Positions 31,088-39,533 of a stretch of DNA of 64,000 nucleotides are shown in pieces (position 1 is the first letter of the stretch; every line of letters starts with the position of its first letter). The DNA is from CBDCXF01 sp965223755 (GTDB taxonomy: Bacteria > Acidobacteriota > Thermoanaerobaculia > Multivoradales > JAHEKO01). The position numbers and the translations under genes are program-made. The stretch is taken from NCBI GenBank assembly GCA_965223755.1, contig CBDCXF010000002.1, positions 1,178,001-1,242,000 of the forward strand, given 5' to 3'. The notes beneath the pieces were generated by a model that ran no database searches, was not told where the DNA came from, and saw only the letters and a program-made list of their open reading frames with translations.

Positions 31088-33079
31088 ATGGGCCTCGAAC
31101 ATCTCCTTCGCGACAGCGTCATCCTGCTGACCAGCGCCGTGGCGGTGGTCCTGCTGACGGCACGACTGCGTGTTCCGACGGTGGTTTCTTTGCTCATCAC
31201 CGGGATGCTCATCGGTCCGTCTGGATTCGGTTGGATCGCCGACAGCGAGGAGGTCGAAACCTTCGCCGAGATCGGCGTCGTTCTGCTCTTGTTCGTGATC
31301 GGATTGGAGCTGTCCCTCGAACGGCTCAAAGAACTGCGGCGTCCTTTCCTGCTCGGCGGCTCGGTGCAGGTCACGGTGACGGCGGCGTTGGCGATTGCGG
31401 CGACCTTGGCTTTGGGTTTCTCGGTCAACCGGGCGGTCTTCTACGGTTTTGTCTTCGCGCTGTCCAGTACGGCCATCGTGCTCAAGCTCTACGGCGACCG
31501 CCACGAGACCGACACGCCGCAGGGAAGGATGGTTCTGGGCATCCTCCTTTTTCAGGACTTCCTCATCGTGCCGATGATCGTCCTGGTACCGGTCCTAGCC
31601 GGCGAAGTCGGTGCGTCACCCACCGATCTCATTCTGCGTTTCGGCGGATCGCTGGCGGCGATCGGCGGCATCATCTGGCTGGCGCGCCGGGTCGCTCCCA
31701 GTTTGTTCGACCGCATCGCCAGCACTCGCGCTCGAGAGACTTTCGTCTTGGGCTCGTTGGGGATTTGCATGGCACTCGCCTGGGCGACGCACGCATTGGG
31801 CTTCTCACTCGCCCTTGGCGCGTTTGCCGCTGGCCTCCTGATCTCGGAAACCGAGTACAGCCACCAAGCGATCGCCGATGTGGCGCCGTTTCGCGATCTC
31901 TTTGCCAGCGTCTTTTTCATCTCCATCGGCATGCTCGTCGACCTCCGCTTCGCTTGGGCCCATTTGCCGATCATCATCGGCCTGGCGGTGGCGGTGGTGG
32001 TGGTGAAGAGCGTGGTGGTGGGCGGCGCGGTCGCCGCCGTCGGTCTTCCCGCGCGGGTGCGGATCATCGCCGGCTTCGCCCTGGCCCAGGTCGGGGAGTT
32101 TTCGTTTTTGCTCATGGAGGTGGGGAGAGCCCATGGTTTGCTGGAGTCCGGGGCGTACCAAACCCTCCTCAGCACGGTGGTCTTGACCATGCTGGTGACG
32201 CCGATTCTGGTGCGGATAGGTCCCGAGGCCGGGCAGATGTGGGTGCGATTCTGGGGACCTACGCCATCTGACGAACCCGATGAGGCAGCGGTGACCGGCG
32301 AGCACGTGATCATTCTTGGATTCGGCGCCAGCGGCCATCTGGTCGCCCGCGTCCTGCGCGAAGCGCGGATTCCGTATGTGGTTGTCGAGCTCAACGCCGA
32401 GACGGTCAAGCGCGGCCGCCGCGAAGGCGAGCCGATCTTCTACGGTGACGCCACCCGCCGCGATGTTTTGGAGCACGCGGGGATCGAGCGCGCCAGGCTG
32501 GTGGTCTTCGCTCTTTCCGACCACGCCGCCGTGCGACGGGCGGTGAGCGCAGCTCGCGACCTCAACCCAACTGTCGAGCTGGTCGTGCGCACGCGGCGCA
32601 TTCAGGAGATCGATGCTTTGCGATCTCTGGGCGCCCACGAGGTGATCGCCGAGGAGTTCGAAACCGCAATCGAGATCTTCACGCTCGTTCTGGAGCGGTT
32701 CCACGTCCCCCGCAACCTGGTGCGGGCACAGATCCGCGCGCTGCGGGGCGAGGGGTATCGAATCCTGCGTTCGACCGAAGGAGATGGCACCGTTTCAGAG
32801 GCGGTTCTGGACGCTCTGGCGGCGGGCACCACCGACATTTTCCGCATTGAGCCCGGAAGCGCGATCGAAGGTCAGTCGCTACGCGATCTCGATCTGCGCC
32901 GGCGCACCGGCGCCACCGTTCTGGCGGTGGTGCGGGGCGACCAGTCGCACCCCAACCCCGATCCCGGCACCGTGCTGCAGTCCGGCGACGATCTGGTCCT
33001 GGTCGGCAGCCACACCCAGATCGACAGTGGATTCGACTTGCTCAACGGACGCGAGCCGCGGCCGTCCGAGCCCACCTAG
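31088..33079 (+). CDS. Kef-type cation:proton antiporter with TrkA domains
   Basis: A 663-residue CPA2 antiporter of the KefB/YbaL type. Residues 1-390 hold about twelve membrane segments with the family blocks GMLIGPSGFGWI, GVVLLLFVIGLELSLERL, GFVFALSSTAIVLKL, LLFQDFLIVPMIV and FALAQVGEFSFLL. A TrkA-N nucleotide-binding domain follows (HVIILGFGASGHLVARVL, about residue 410) and a TrkA-C domain ends the protein (about 585-655). It exchanges K+ or Na+ for H+ across the inner membrane under nucleotide control. Monocistronic as far as seen. Confidence 0.95.
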   Translation: MGLEHLLRDSVILLTSAVAVVLLTARLRVPTVVSLLITGMLIGPSGFGWIADSEEVETFAEIGVVLLLFVIGLELSLERLKELRRPFLLGGSVQVTVTAALAIAATLALGFSVNRAVFYGFVFALSSTAIVLKLYGDRHETDTPQGRMVLGILLFQDFLIVPMIVLVPVLAGEVGASPTDLILRFGGSLAAIGGIIWLARRVAPSLFDRIASTRARETFVLGSLGICMALAWATHALGFSLALGAFAAGLLISETEYSHQAIADVAPFRDLFASVFFISIGMLVDLRFAWAHLPIIIGLAVAVVVVKSVVVGGAVAAVGLPARVRIIAGFALAQVGEFSFLLMEVGRAHGLLESGAYQTLLSTVVLTMLVTPILVRIGPEAGQMWVRFWGPTPSDEPDEAAVTGEHVIILGFGASGHLVARVLREARIPYVVVELNAETVKRGRREGEPIFYGDATRRDVLEHAGIERARLVVFALSDHAAVRRAVSAARDLNPTVELVVRTRRIQEIDALRSLGAHEVIAEEFETAIEIFTLVLERFHVPRNLVRAQIRALRGEGYRILRSTEGDGTVSEAVLDALAAGTTDIFRIEPGSAIEGQSLRDLDLRRRTGATVLAVVRGDQSHPNPDPGTVLQSGDDLVLVGSHTQIDSGFDLLNGREPRPSEPT

Positions 33080-33090
33080 AAAACGCGCAC

Positions 33091-33144
33091 CTAACCCAAC
33101 TGCCGCGTCTAACCCAACTGACGCGCCTAGCCCAACTGACGCAC
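33091..33144. repeat. Three in-frame 18-bp repeats at an SDR gene end
   Basis: Units CTAACCCAACTGCCGCGT (33091-33108), CTAACCCAACTGACGCGC (33109-33126) and CTAGCCCAACTGACGCAC (33127-33144). The last unit is the 3' end of the SDR gene including its stop, read on the minus strand. Each unit encodes x-Arg-Gln-Leu-Gly-stop in the same frame. Confidence 0.9.
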
Positions 33145-33963
33145 GGTCAGCCAATCGGAAATCCGATCCGGCGTCAGAGTGCTGAGCGGGGCAAGAAATT
33201 TGGAATCCGAGGTGGTGCGGTAGCGAACTTTGGGCCTGCGCGCGGTGATGGCGCGGACAATCGCATCCGCTGTGCCGTCGGGGCCGGGAGAGCGCTTGTA
33301 CATGCGGGCGGCGTAGTTGCGAAAGCCGTTGACGAAACCTCGGTAGTCGTCGGCGTGGGGCGCGGCGTCGAGTTTGGTGAACGCGACCTCTTCAAAGCCG
33401 GTCTTCACCGCGCCGGGCTCGATGAGGACGACATCGATGCCGAGCTTCTTGACTTCCATGCGCAGTGCGTCGGACATGGCGTCGACCGCGTGCTTGGTGG
33501 CGGCGTACCAGCCGATAATGGGAGTTGAAAGGTGGCTGACCAAGGAGGCGACGTTGATGATGCGGCCACTACGCCGCTCGCGCATGGACGGCAGCACCGC
33601 CTGAATGAGGCGACCGTAGCCAAAGACATTGACGTCGAATTGGTACTCGACTTCCTCGATGGGGGTTTCTTCGATCGCCCCGTAAGCCCCGTAGCCGGCG
33701 TTGTTGACGAGGACATCGACGCGTCCTTGTTCGGTCAGGATTCGCGCCACACCCGCCCGGACTTCTTCGTCGTTGGTGACGTCCATTTTGAGTGGGGTCG
33801 CGCCCTGGTCAGCGAGGTCTTGCATCATTTCGACCCTCCGCGCGGCCGGGTACACGATGAAGTCTCTTTCTAAAAGTTTCTCCGCGGTGCGGTGGCCGAA
33901 GCCGGAGGAGGCGCCGGTGATAAGGACGACTTTTTCCATGAGCGGCTTGTTGGGCATGATCAA
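33127..33963 (-). CDS. Short-chain dehydrogenase/reductase
   Basis: A 278-residue classical SDR: cofactor motif TGASSGFGHRTAEKL, NNAGYGAYG, catalytic Ser in NVASLVSHLS and Tyr-x3-Lys in GWYAATKHAVDAM, then PGAVKTGF. The Arg-Arg after PAA in VYPAARRVE suggests NADP(H). The substrate is unknown. The ATG at 33963 is followed by a second Met two codons on and a third at MEKVVLITG; the last would also be a good start. Confidence 0.9.
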   Translation of the reverse strand: MIMPNKPLMEKVVLITGASSGFGHRTAEKLLERDFIVYPAARRVEMMQDLADQGATPLKMDVTNDEEVRAGVARILTEQGRVDVLVNNAGYGAYGAIEETPIEEVEYQFDVNVFGYGRLIQAVLPSMRERRSGRIINVASLVSHLSTPIIGWYAATKHAVDAMSDALRMEVKKLGIDVVLIEPGAVKTGFEEVAFTKLDAAPHADDYRGFVNGFRNYAARMYKRSPGPDGTADAIVRAITARRPKVRYRTTSDSKFLAPLSTLTPDRISDWLTVRQLG

Positions 33964-34100
33964 TTCTCCGAAAACGTAGTGACTGAGCGCTAATTGAAGC
34001 CGATCTAGACGGTAGCAAGAAGTGCCGCGTCACGGTACGTGTTTGCGCGCGCAGGTCGGCTCTGGTATACACGCTTGGTCTTTACAGCAAGGAGGTTTCC

Positions 34101-34751
34101 ATGGGCAAGGTGACGATCACCTTCGAGCCAAATACAGCCGCACCGGTGGATTACATGGTCTATGGCATTTCCGCGAGTGGCACTCGCGTGCCAGTTTCCT
34201 CGGGCACCGTCTCCGGAACGGTTGCTATTCCAGTATCGGGGTTTGACAACTACACCATGTCGGCTTGGACTCGCGAATTGACTGCCGATCAGGTGATATC
34301 GGCAGATTCCACCGTGACGCTGGCTTTTGGTACCGAGGTGGAGTTCCAGACGGTACTGTGGCAGATCTTCCAGTACATCGGAGTCATCTGGGGCAACAGC
34401 GCCGAATCGGGGCTGGAGCAGTTCCAGTTCCAAAGGGCGGTCACCTGGCAGGTCGAACTCGACCCCAACTACGCGACCTACTATGCCGAGGCGGTGGCCG
34501 AGTACACCCGGCTGCTGCAGGAGACCGGCAGCGTCGATACCGCGATGCGCACTTTGTTCGCCGAGAACCAAGCTGACGATCCAAAACTTCCCGACGTTGC
34601 CCAATACGTCCTCAAAGAGTTTCTGACCTGGCAGATTGCCTACGGCGGCTTTCGCGCCTTCGGCCCGCCCTACCAGAACTACACCGGCTGGATGGGCGGC
34701 GGAAGCTTCAACGACGTACCACCACCCTACAGGGCTATTTCTAATGAGTGA
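34101..34751 (+). CDS. Unknown two-domain protein preceding a GMC oxidoreductase
   Basis: A 216-residue protein I cannot name. Residues 1-75 look like a small beta-sandwich (MGKVTITFEPNTAAPVDYMV ... VAIPVSGFDNYTMSAWT ... STVTLAF). Residues 80-216 are helical (ATYYAEAVAEYTRLLQETG, VAQYVLKEFLTWQIAYGGFR) with a Pro/Gly-rich end NYTGWMGGGSFNDVPPPYR. The helical part recalls small subunits that accompany GMC sugar dehydrogenases, but no Tat or Sec signal is present. An ideal ribosome site (AAGGAGG) precedes the ATG. It overlaps the GMC gene by 8 bp, so the two products probably act together. Confidence 0.8.
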   Translation: MGKVTITFEPNTAAPVDYMVYGISASGTRVPVSSGTVSGTVAIPVSGFDNYTMSAWTRELTADQVISADSTVTLAFGTEVEFQTVLWQIFQYIGVIWGNSAESGLEQFQFQRAVTWQVELDPNYATYYAEAVAEYTRLLQETGSVDTAMRTLFAENQADDPKLPDVAQYVLKEFLTWQIAYGGFRAFGPPYQNYTGWMGGGSFNDVPPPYRAISNE

Positions 34752-36318
34752 GTCTGTTTACGCGGTCATCGCAGGTTCCGGCATTGCCGGCAGCCTGATT
34801 GCTCAAGAGTTGCTGGCGACCAACAATGGCAAGGTTCTGATGCTGGAGGCTGGGCCGGACATTCCGATCGGCGATCCGGGCTGGTGGTTCAAGTTCGTGG
34901 CCACCGGGCAAGCTCCGTATCAATCCACCTACGACACCAGCAGCGATTTCAGCGCCACCGGCGGCGTCGAGCCGGCTTGGAACATAGTTGGCAGTCGCGT
35001 CCAGGGGCGGGGTGGCAGCACCACCCATTGGGGCGGCTGGGTGCCCCGTTTCATGCCGGAGGATTTTCAGCTCTACACCAACACCGGCCAGGGGATCGAT
35101 TGGCCTTACACCTACGACGATCTAGAGTCCTACTACGCGCAGGCGGAGCAGTACGTCGGCGCCGAGGGCGATTCGTCGCAGCAGGACCCACCGCGCTCGA
35201 CCAACTACCCGTTTGACGCAGCGCCGTTCCCGATCACCGCTCAGCCCTACATCGACGCATTCAACGGGCTCGGCATGACCCACGAGCACTTGGCGATGTC
35301 GCGCTATGGCAGCAGTTACTCGGGATCGCAAGGCAGTCCGTGCCGCACCACAGGCACTTGCGACTACTGTCCGGTCGGCGGCCGCTTTACCGGCGACCAG
35401 CCGCTCGACGCCATTGACAGCAGCCAGTTCGAACTGCGGCTCAATTCGGCGGTGTCGCAGATTCGCATGGCGAGCAAGGATACGGCAAGCGGCGTCTCCT
35501 ACATCGACACCACTACTGGGCAGACGGTTGACATCGATGCTCAAGTGGTGATCGTGGCTGGCGGCGCGTTCGAGAATCCCAAGCTTCTCCAGCGCTCCAC
35601 GTCGAGCTTCTGGCCCAACGGGGTCGGCAACGATGCCGGACTCGTCGGCCGCTTTCTGGTCGCCAACCAGTTCTTCTTCACGCAGGGGACGATGACTTCG
35701 AACCCCAGCCAATACGAGCAGGAGCTTGGATTCCCCAATCTTTGCTCGCGTTACTACGACTCGCCGGATTACCAAGCTTTTGGCAAGGCGTTCTTCACCA
35801 TGGATTTTGTCGAGCCGACCATCGATTTGGCGGCGTTGATGTACCAAGGGCAGACCACCGCCGAGATCGTCACCGCGACCTCTGGCCCGGCTCCGTGGAT
35901 GCTGTATGGCAACTTGGCGCCGGTTTCGAGTCAAAACAACTACGTCACCAATGACACCGGCACCACGCGCTATGGGTTGCCGCGGACCCAGATTGTCACT
36001 CCCGACGAGTACTACAGCGCCACGGCTCTGGCCAAGTACATGCAGATTGGCGAACAGATCATGAACGACATGGGTTGTACCAACGTATCCAGCGGCACCT
36101 ACCCGCAGCGTGGCGACCACGCAGCGTGTACGACGCGGATGGCGACCGATCCTTCGGTAGGAGTGGTCGACACCTCGCTCAAGGTGCACGGAACGAACAA
36201 CGTCTATGTGCTTGGCAACAGCGTACTGCCGTCCCTACCGGCGGCCAACCCCACCTTGACTATGGTGGCGATGATCTACAAGTCGTTGACGGAATTCAGT
36301 GACCTACTGACGAGGTAA
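34744..36318 (+). CDS. GMC-type FAD-dependent oxidoreductase
   Basis: A 524-residue flavoprotein. The FAD-binding start is AVIAGSGIAGSLIAQELLAT with the ribose-binding Glu in LMLEAGP; RVQGRGGSTTHWGGW is the second FAD block; AQVVIVAGGAFENPKLL follows. The C-terminal signature has NVYVLGNSVLPSLPAANPTLT, with the catalytic His/Asn pair expected around RGDHAACTTRMATD and this region. It oxidises alcohols or sugars; closest in type to gluconate/fructose dehydrogenase large subunits. A short Cys-rich insert (CRTTGTCDYCPVGG) is present, as in some relatives. No export signal is seen. Confidence 0.92.
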   Translation: MSESVYAVIAGSGIAGSLIAQELLATNNGKVLMLEAGPDIPIGDPGWWFKFVATGQAPYQSTYDTSSDFSATGGVEPAWNIVGSRVQGRGGSTTHWGGWVPRFMPEDFQLYTNTGQGIDWPYTYDDLESYYAQAEQYVGAEGDSSQQDPPRSTNYPFDAAPFPITAQPYIDAFNGLGMTHEHLAMSRYGSSYSGSQGSPCRTTGTCDYCPVGGRFTGDQPLDAIDSSQFELRLNSAVSQIRMASKDTASGVSYIDTTTGQTVDIDAQVVIVAGGAFENPKLLQRSTSSFWPNGVGNDAGLVGRFLVANQFFFTQGTMTSNPSQYEQELGFPNLCSRYYDSPDYQAFGKAFFTMDFVEPTIDLAALMYQGQTTAEIVTATSGPAPWMLYGNLAPVSSQNNYVTNDTGTTRYGLPRTQIVTPDEYYSATALAKYMQIGEQIMNDMGCTNVSSGTYPQRGDHAACTTRMATDPSVGVVDTSLKVHGTNNVYVLGNSVLPSLPAANPTLTMVAMIYKSLTEFSDLLTR

Positions 36319-36323
36319 GGGGC

Positions 36324-36590
36324 ATGGCGATTACAATCACATTTCAAGATCTCTCTCCCAACAATATGTGGGGCAATGTCCAACCGGCGCCGTCGGGCTC
36401 GGGTTGGGGCAGCGCGGTTTATCCGATCAGTGGTTGGCAGCAAGGCCAGAATCCGTCCGGCGCTGTCGTGATTCGGGTGTCGGGCTACAGTGGCTATGTG
36501 GCACGGGTGTATCCGTCGGGAGCGATGGAGACGCCTCCTTTCTCTTCCGACGTCACCGTGACCTTGGCCTTGTTTACGACCACAGATTGA
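36324..36590 (+). CDS. Unknown 88-residue beta-rich protein
   Basis: A small protein with a good ribosome site (GGTAAGGGG) six bases after the GMC gene. It is rich in Ser, Gly, Val and Thr and looks like a single beta-sandwich: MAITITFQDLSPNN ... GAVVIRVSGYSGYVARVYPS ... SSDVTVTLALFTTTD. The opening TITF, the central VSG-(F/Y)-x2-Y and the closing VTLA match the N-terminal domain of the 216-residue protein encoded two genes upstream, suggesting a shared domain. Function unknown; possible substrate, scaffold or binding module for the neighbouring enzymes. Confidence 0.75.
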   Translation: MAITITFQDLSPNNMWGNVQPAPSGSGWGSAVYPISGWQQGQNPSGAVVIRVSGYSGYVARVYPSGAMETPPFSSDVTVTLALFTTTD

Positions 36591-38437
36591 GATCGCTCTT
36601 TCTCGTCGGCCTGCCGCGGTCGCTCACCACGGCGTGCTACCACTTGGCGAAAGAGGCCTTGGGCCTACGCGAACCGGAGTGGGTTACCGACGGCGAGATC
36701 CTCAACACCCATCGGTTTCTCTTCGGACCCACTGACGAGACCGCCCGGTTCTTGACACAGGTTGAATCCCAGCCGGGTTTCGATGCCGCGCTCTCGCACC
36801 TCGAGACGGTGGTTCGGACCGAGGGCTTCATCTATAAGGATGTCGTGCAACCGTTCGCGGTGGCGGCCTTTCTTGAGAAGGCATCGTGTCGTGTTCTACA
36901 TCTGCGCCGTGAGGTCGAGGATGTTGCTTTTCACATGCAACGCCGCGGATGGTTGACGGCTGGACGCGACGGGCTTGCAACGTTGCTGCGCGCGCAACAC
37001 GTACTCGACGGCATTCCCCAAGCGGTGACGATTGACTTCGATCAGCTCATCTTTGACGAGACGGTGTTGTCGGAAGCGATCGGCACTCAAGTGACCTATC
37101 TGAAGGACGCGTTTCAGCACGATCGGGATGCCGTCCTGGCCTTACGCCAAAGCGACGAATACAAGAGGCTCGCGGAGCGAGTGACGGAAGTGCGGGAGAG
37201 CATGAAGACGGTCGAGGCGCCCACCATCCATGCACCCCCCGCGGTGGGGCAACGAAGACGAACCGTAATGCTCGTTTCAGACGCCCAGGCTCCAACCGGC
37301 TTCACGCGCGTCGGTTATGAAATCGCCCACAGCCTGCACCAAGAGTTCGACGTTCACCAAGTCGGCATCAACTATCATGGTGGTTCACATGAACTGCCCT
37401 GGTCGCTCTATCCCGCCGCAGTCGACGATACGCCGCTCGAGGAGCGAATCGGACCCCTGACATCCATGGTGCAGCCGGATCTCGTTCTTGCTCTCAACGA
37501 TCCGTGGGTGGTCGCGACCTTGGCGGAACGGCTGCGCGCCCAGAAATATGAAGGCAAACTGCTCGGTTACTGTCCGGTCGACGCTGCGCCGCTGCCGACT
37601 TCCTGCGGCAGCGGTCTCGGCCAACTGGATTTGTTGGTCGCCTACACGGAGTTTGGCCGCAAAGCGTTCACGGAACTTTTCCCCGCGGCCGATATCGATC
37701 CTCCGCCACTGGCCGTGATTCCCCACGGAGTCGATACCCAAACCTTCGACCAACTCGTCGCCGGTGATCCACAGGCCAGTCGACGCTCGGCGAAGGCACA
37801 GGTTTTCCCGGCGGAAGCCAAGTTCTTGGACTCCTTCGTCGTCCTCAACGCCAACCGCAACCAGCCGCGCAAGTGCATCGACGTCACCCTAAGAGCCTTT
37901 GCCGAGTTTGCCCGTGACAAGCCCGACAACGTGTTGCTGTACTTGCATATGGGTAAGGTCGACCTGGGGTGGGATGTGGTGGCTCTCGGCGAGCGGTTTG
38001 GCATTACCGATCGGCTGGTCATGTCGACCGCCGCCGATCAGATGCCGGAGCTTTCTGAAGACAATCTCAATCTGATGTACAACGCTTGCGATGTGGGACT
38101 CAATACCAGCGGGGCTGAGGGTTGGGGTCTGGTGTCTTTCGAGCACGCGTCCACCGGCGCCGCCCAGGTCGTCCCGGACACGGAAGTCCAGCAAGAGCTG
38201 TGGGGTGGAGTTGCCGAGCTGGTGCCTCCCTCGCTGGTCTCCACCGCAGTCGGCCAGATTGCCGATTGGCATCTGCTGGCGTCATCGGATGTTGCGGCAG
38301 CGCTTGAGAAGCTCTACTCCGACCCTGACCTCCTCACTACCAATTCCGAGAACTGCCGCCGCCATGCGCGCCAGACGCGTTTTTCGTGGTCAGAGATCGG
38401 CAAGAGCTGGGTCGCACAAGTCGAGGCGACACTGTAG
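36587..38437 (+). CDS. Sulfotransferase-like domain fused to a GT4 glycosyltransferase
   Basis: A 616-residue fusion. The N-terminal 200 residues start with LRSLFLVGLPRSLTTACYHL, a P-loop like the 5'-phosphosulfate loop of sulfotransferases, and continue with VLHLRREVEDVAFHMQRRGW. Residues about 225-616 are a GT-B glycosyltransferase of the GT4 type: MLVSDAQAPTGFTRVGYEI, IPHGVDTQTFD, FVVLNANRNQPRKCIDVTLR, and the nucleotide-sugar Glu region NTSGAEGWGLVSFEHASTG. I start it at the TTG 36587, which overlaps the preceding stop as TTGA; an upstream frame extension overlaps the 88-residue gene and is not plausible. It could modify a product of the cluster. Confidence 0.85.
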   Translation: MRSLFLVGLPRSLTTACYHLAKEALGLREPEWVTDGEILNTHRFLFGPTDETARFLTQVESQPGFDAALSHLETVVRTEGFIYKDVVQPFAVAAFLEKASCRVLHLRREVEDVAFHMQRRGWLTAGRDGLATLLRAQHVLDGIPQAVTIDFDQLIFDETVLSEAIGTQVTYLKDAFQHDRDAVLALRQSDEYKRLAERVTEVRESMKTVEAPTIHAPPAVGQRRRTVMLVSDAQAPTGFTRVGYEIAHSLHQEFDVHQVGINYHGGSHELPWSLYPAAVDDTPLEERIGPLTSMVQPDLVLALNDPWVVATLAERLRAQKYEGKLLGYCPVDAAPLPTSCGSGLGQLDLLVAYTEFGRKAFTELFPAADIDPPPLAVIPHGVDTQTFDQLVAGDPQASRRSAKAQVFPAEAKFLDSFVVLNANRNQPRKCIDVTLRAFAEFARDKPDNVLLYLHMGKVDLGWDVVALGERFGITDRLVMSTAADQMPELSEDNLNLMYNACDVGLNTSGAEGWGLVSFEHASTGAAQVVPDTEVQQELWGGVAELVPPSLVSTAVGQIADWHLLASSDVAAALEKLYSDPDLLTTNSENCRRHARQTRFSWSEIGKSWVAQVEATL

Positions 38438-38473
38438 TAGGCAGGGGCCGACGGGTGGCGGGCTGGAGCGCGG

Positions 38474-39472
38474 CTATCCGGTAGCCCCCGAACGGACTGC
38501 TTCGGGAGTACTGCCAGTCCACGAGTGAAAAGCGCGGAACAGTGAATTGGGGTCGTCATACCCGACCAGGAAGGCGATCTGCGCGGTCGGAAGGGCGGTG
38601 TTCTTGAGGTAGTGCTTGGTCAGTTCCTCGCGCACTTGGTCAAGGACAAGCTGAAACGTAACTTGTTCCCGGTGCAGATGCCGTTGCAACGTACGCCGAC
38701 TTACCGCTAGTTCCGAGGCAACGGCGTCAATGGAGCTCCTTCCCGAGGGAAGAAGTTCCAGCAAGACATTGCGAACTCGGTCGCGCATGCTGGCGGAATC
38801 GTCGAGTTCCGAGAGGCGGGCTTGCAGATGGGGCTCAAAGACCTCCCACATTTGCTGATTGACGGTGAGAAAGGGACGGGTGGCGTCGGCAGCCGAAAAG
38901 GTCACAGTCAATGCCGGCGCCAATTCCACCGTCTTACCGAAGTATTCGGTAAAGGCATCGATGGGCTCGGGTACATGAGGTGCTGTAATCGAAACCGGAC
39001 AGATCTTCTGGCGGGTCCCAAGGCGCACCAACTGCACGAAGAAGACCAATTCGACGTCGGTCAAAAGAGGTGGAGGGTCCATGGCCTTGTCGAGCCATTC
39101 CAGTTCGAGCTTGGTCTCTTGGGGACCCTCAAAAACATGTAGAGCCAAGGGTCCGATGAGGCGCTTGAATCGGCTGATCCGCCGCGCGGCGACATTGAGG
39201 TCAGGGCTACAAAGAGCGGCGAAGATGGGTGCGTCGAAGACTTCCGCCGATAGAGCCTCGGCAATCCGAATGGGCAGCTTCGGGTCATCGGCTTCCTCGT
39301 CGATCGCTTGCCACAACGCGAAGTACTTGGTCGTTGAAAGCGAAACCGAATCGCGCGCAAGCAGGTCTTTTGGAAGCCCGGCGCGCCGCACGATGTCTGC
39401 GGGGTCGATACCCAAGTCTTCGAGCAGTAGGCGCCAACCCGAGCTGAGAGTGAAGTTGTGTGGATGCCTCAT
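38474..39472 (-). CDS. AraC-family transcriptional regulator
   Basis: A 332-residue regulator. The N-terminal 230 residues match the arabinose-binding-like domain of OruR/ArgR-type AraC proteins (GWRLLLEDLGIDPADIVRRA, then PDLNVAARRISRFKRLIGPL and VTFSAADATRPFLTVNQQMW). The C terminus has the double HTH: VASELAVSRRTLQRHLHREQ and TAQIAFLVGYDDPNSLFRAF followed by W-TGSTPEAVR. It lies 61 bp downstream of an SDR gene on the same strand and may regulate it. Confidence 0.92.
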   Translation of the reverse strand: MRHPHNFTLSSGWRLLLEDLGIDPADIVRRAGLPKDLLARDSVSLSTTKYFALWQAIDEEADDPKLPIRIAEALSAEVFDAPIFAALCSPDLNVAARRISRFKRLIGPLALHVFEGPQETKLELEWLDKAMDPPPLLTDVELVFFVQLVRLGTRQKICPVSITAPHVPEPIDAFTEYFGKTVELAPALTVTFSAADATRPFLTVNQQMWEVFEPHLQARLSELDDSASMRDRVRNVLLELLPSGRSSIDAVASELAVSRRTLQRHLHREQVTFQLVLDQVREELTKHYLKNTALPTAQIAFLVGYDDPNSLFRAFHSWTGSTPEAVRSGATG

Positions 39473-39533
39473 GCCTTAAGTCGCGAATTCGACCACCATG
39501 TCAACCGACTGCTCGTTCTCCCAGATTCCCGAA

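Noticed and set aside
30955..32271. Long open frame overlapping the start of the antiporter gene
   Set aside because: Its product is Arg/Gly/Pro-rich with no family pattern and is a +1 shadow of the Kef-type antiporter.
35122..36189. 355-codon frame antisense to the GMC oxidoreductase
   Set aside because: Arg/Val-rich antisense shadow produced by high G+C at third positions of the GMC gene.
36368..36586. Upstream extension of the sulfotransferase/glycosyltransferase
   Set aside because: It overlaps the whole 88-residue gene in another frame and has no protein-like sequence; the TTG at 36587 with TTGA overlap is more plausible.
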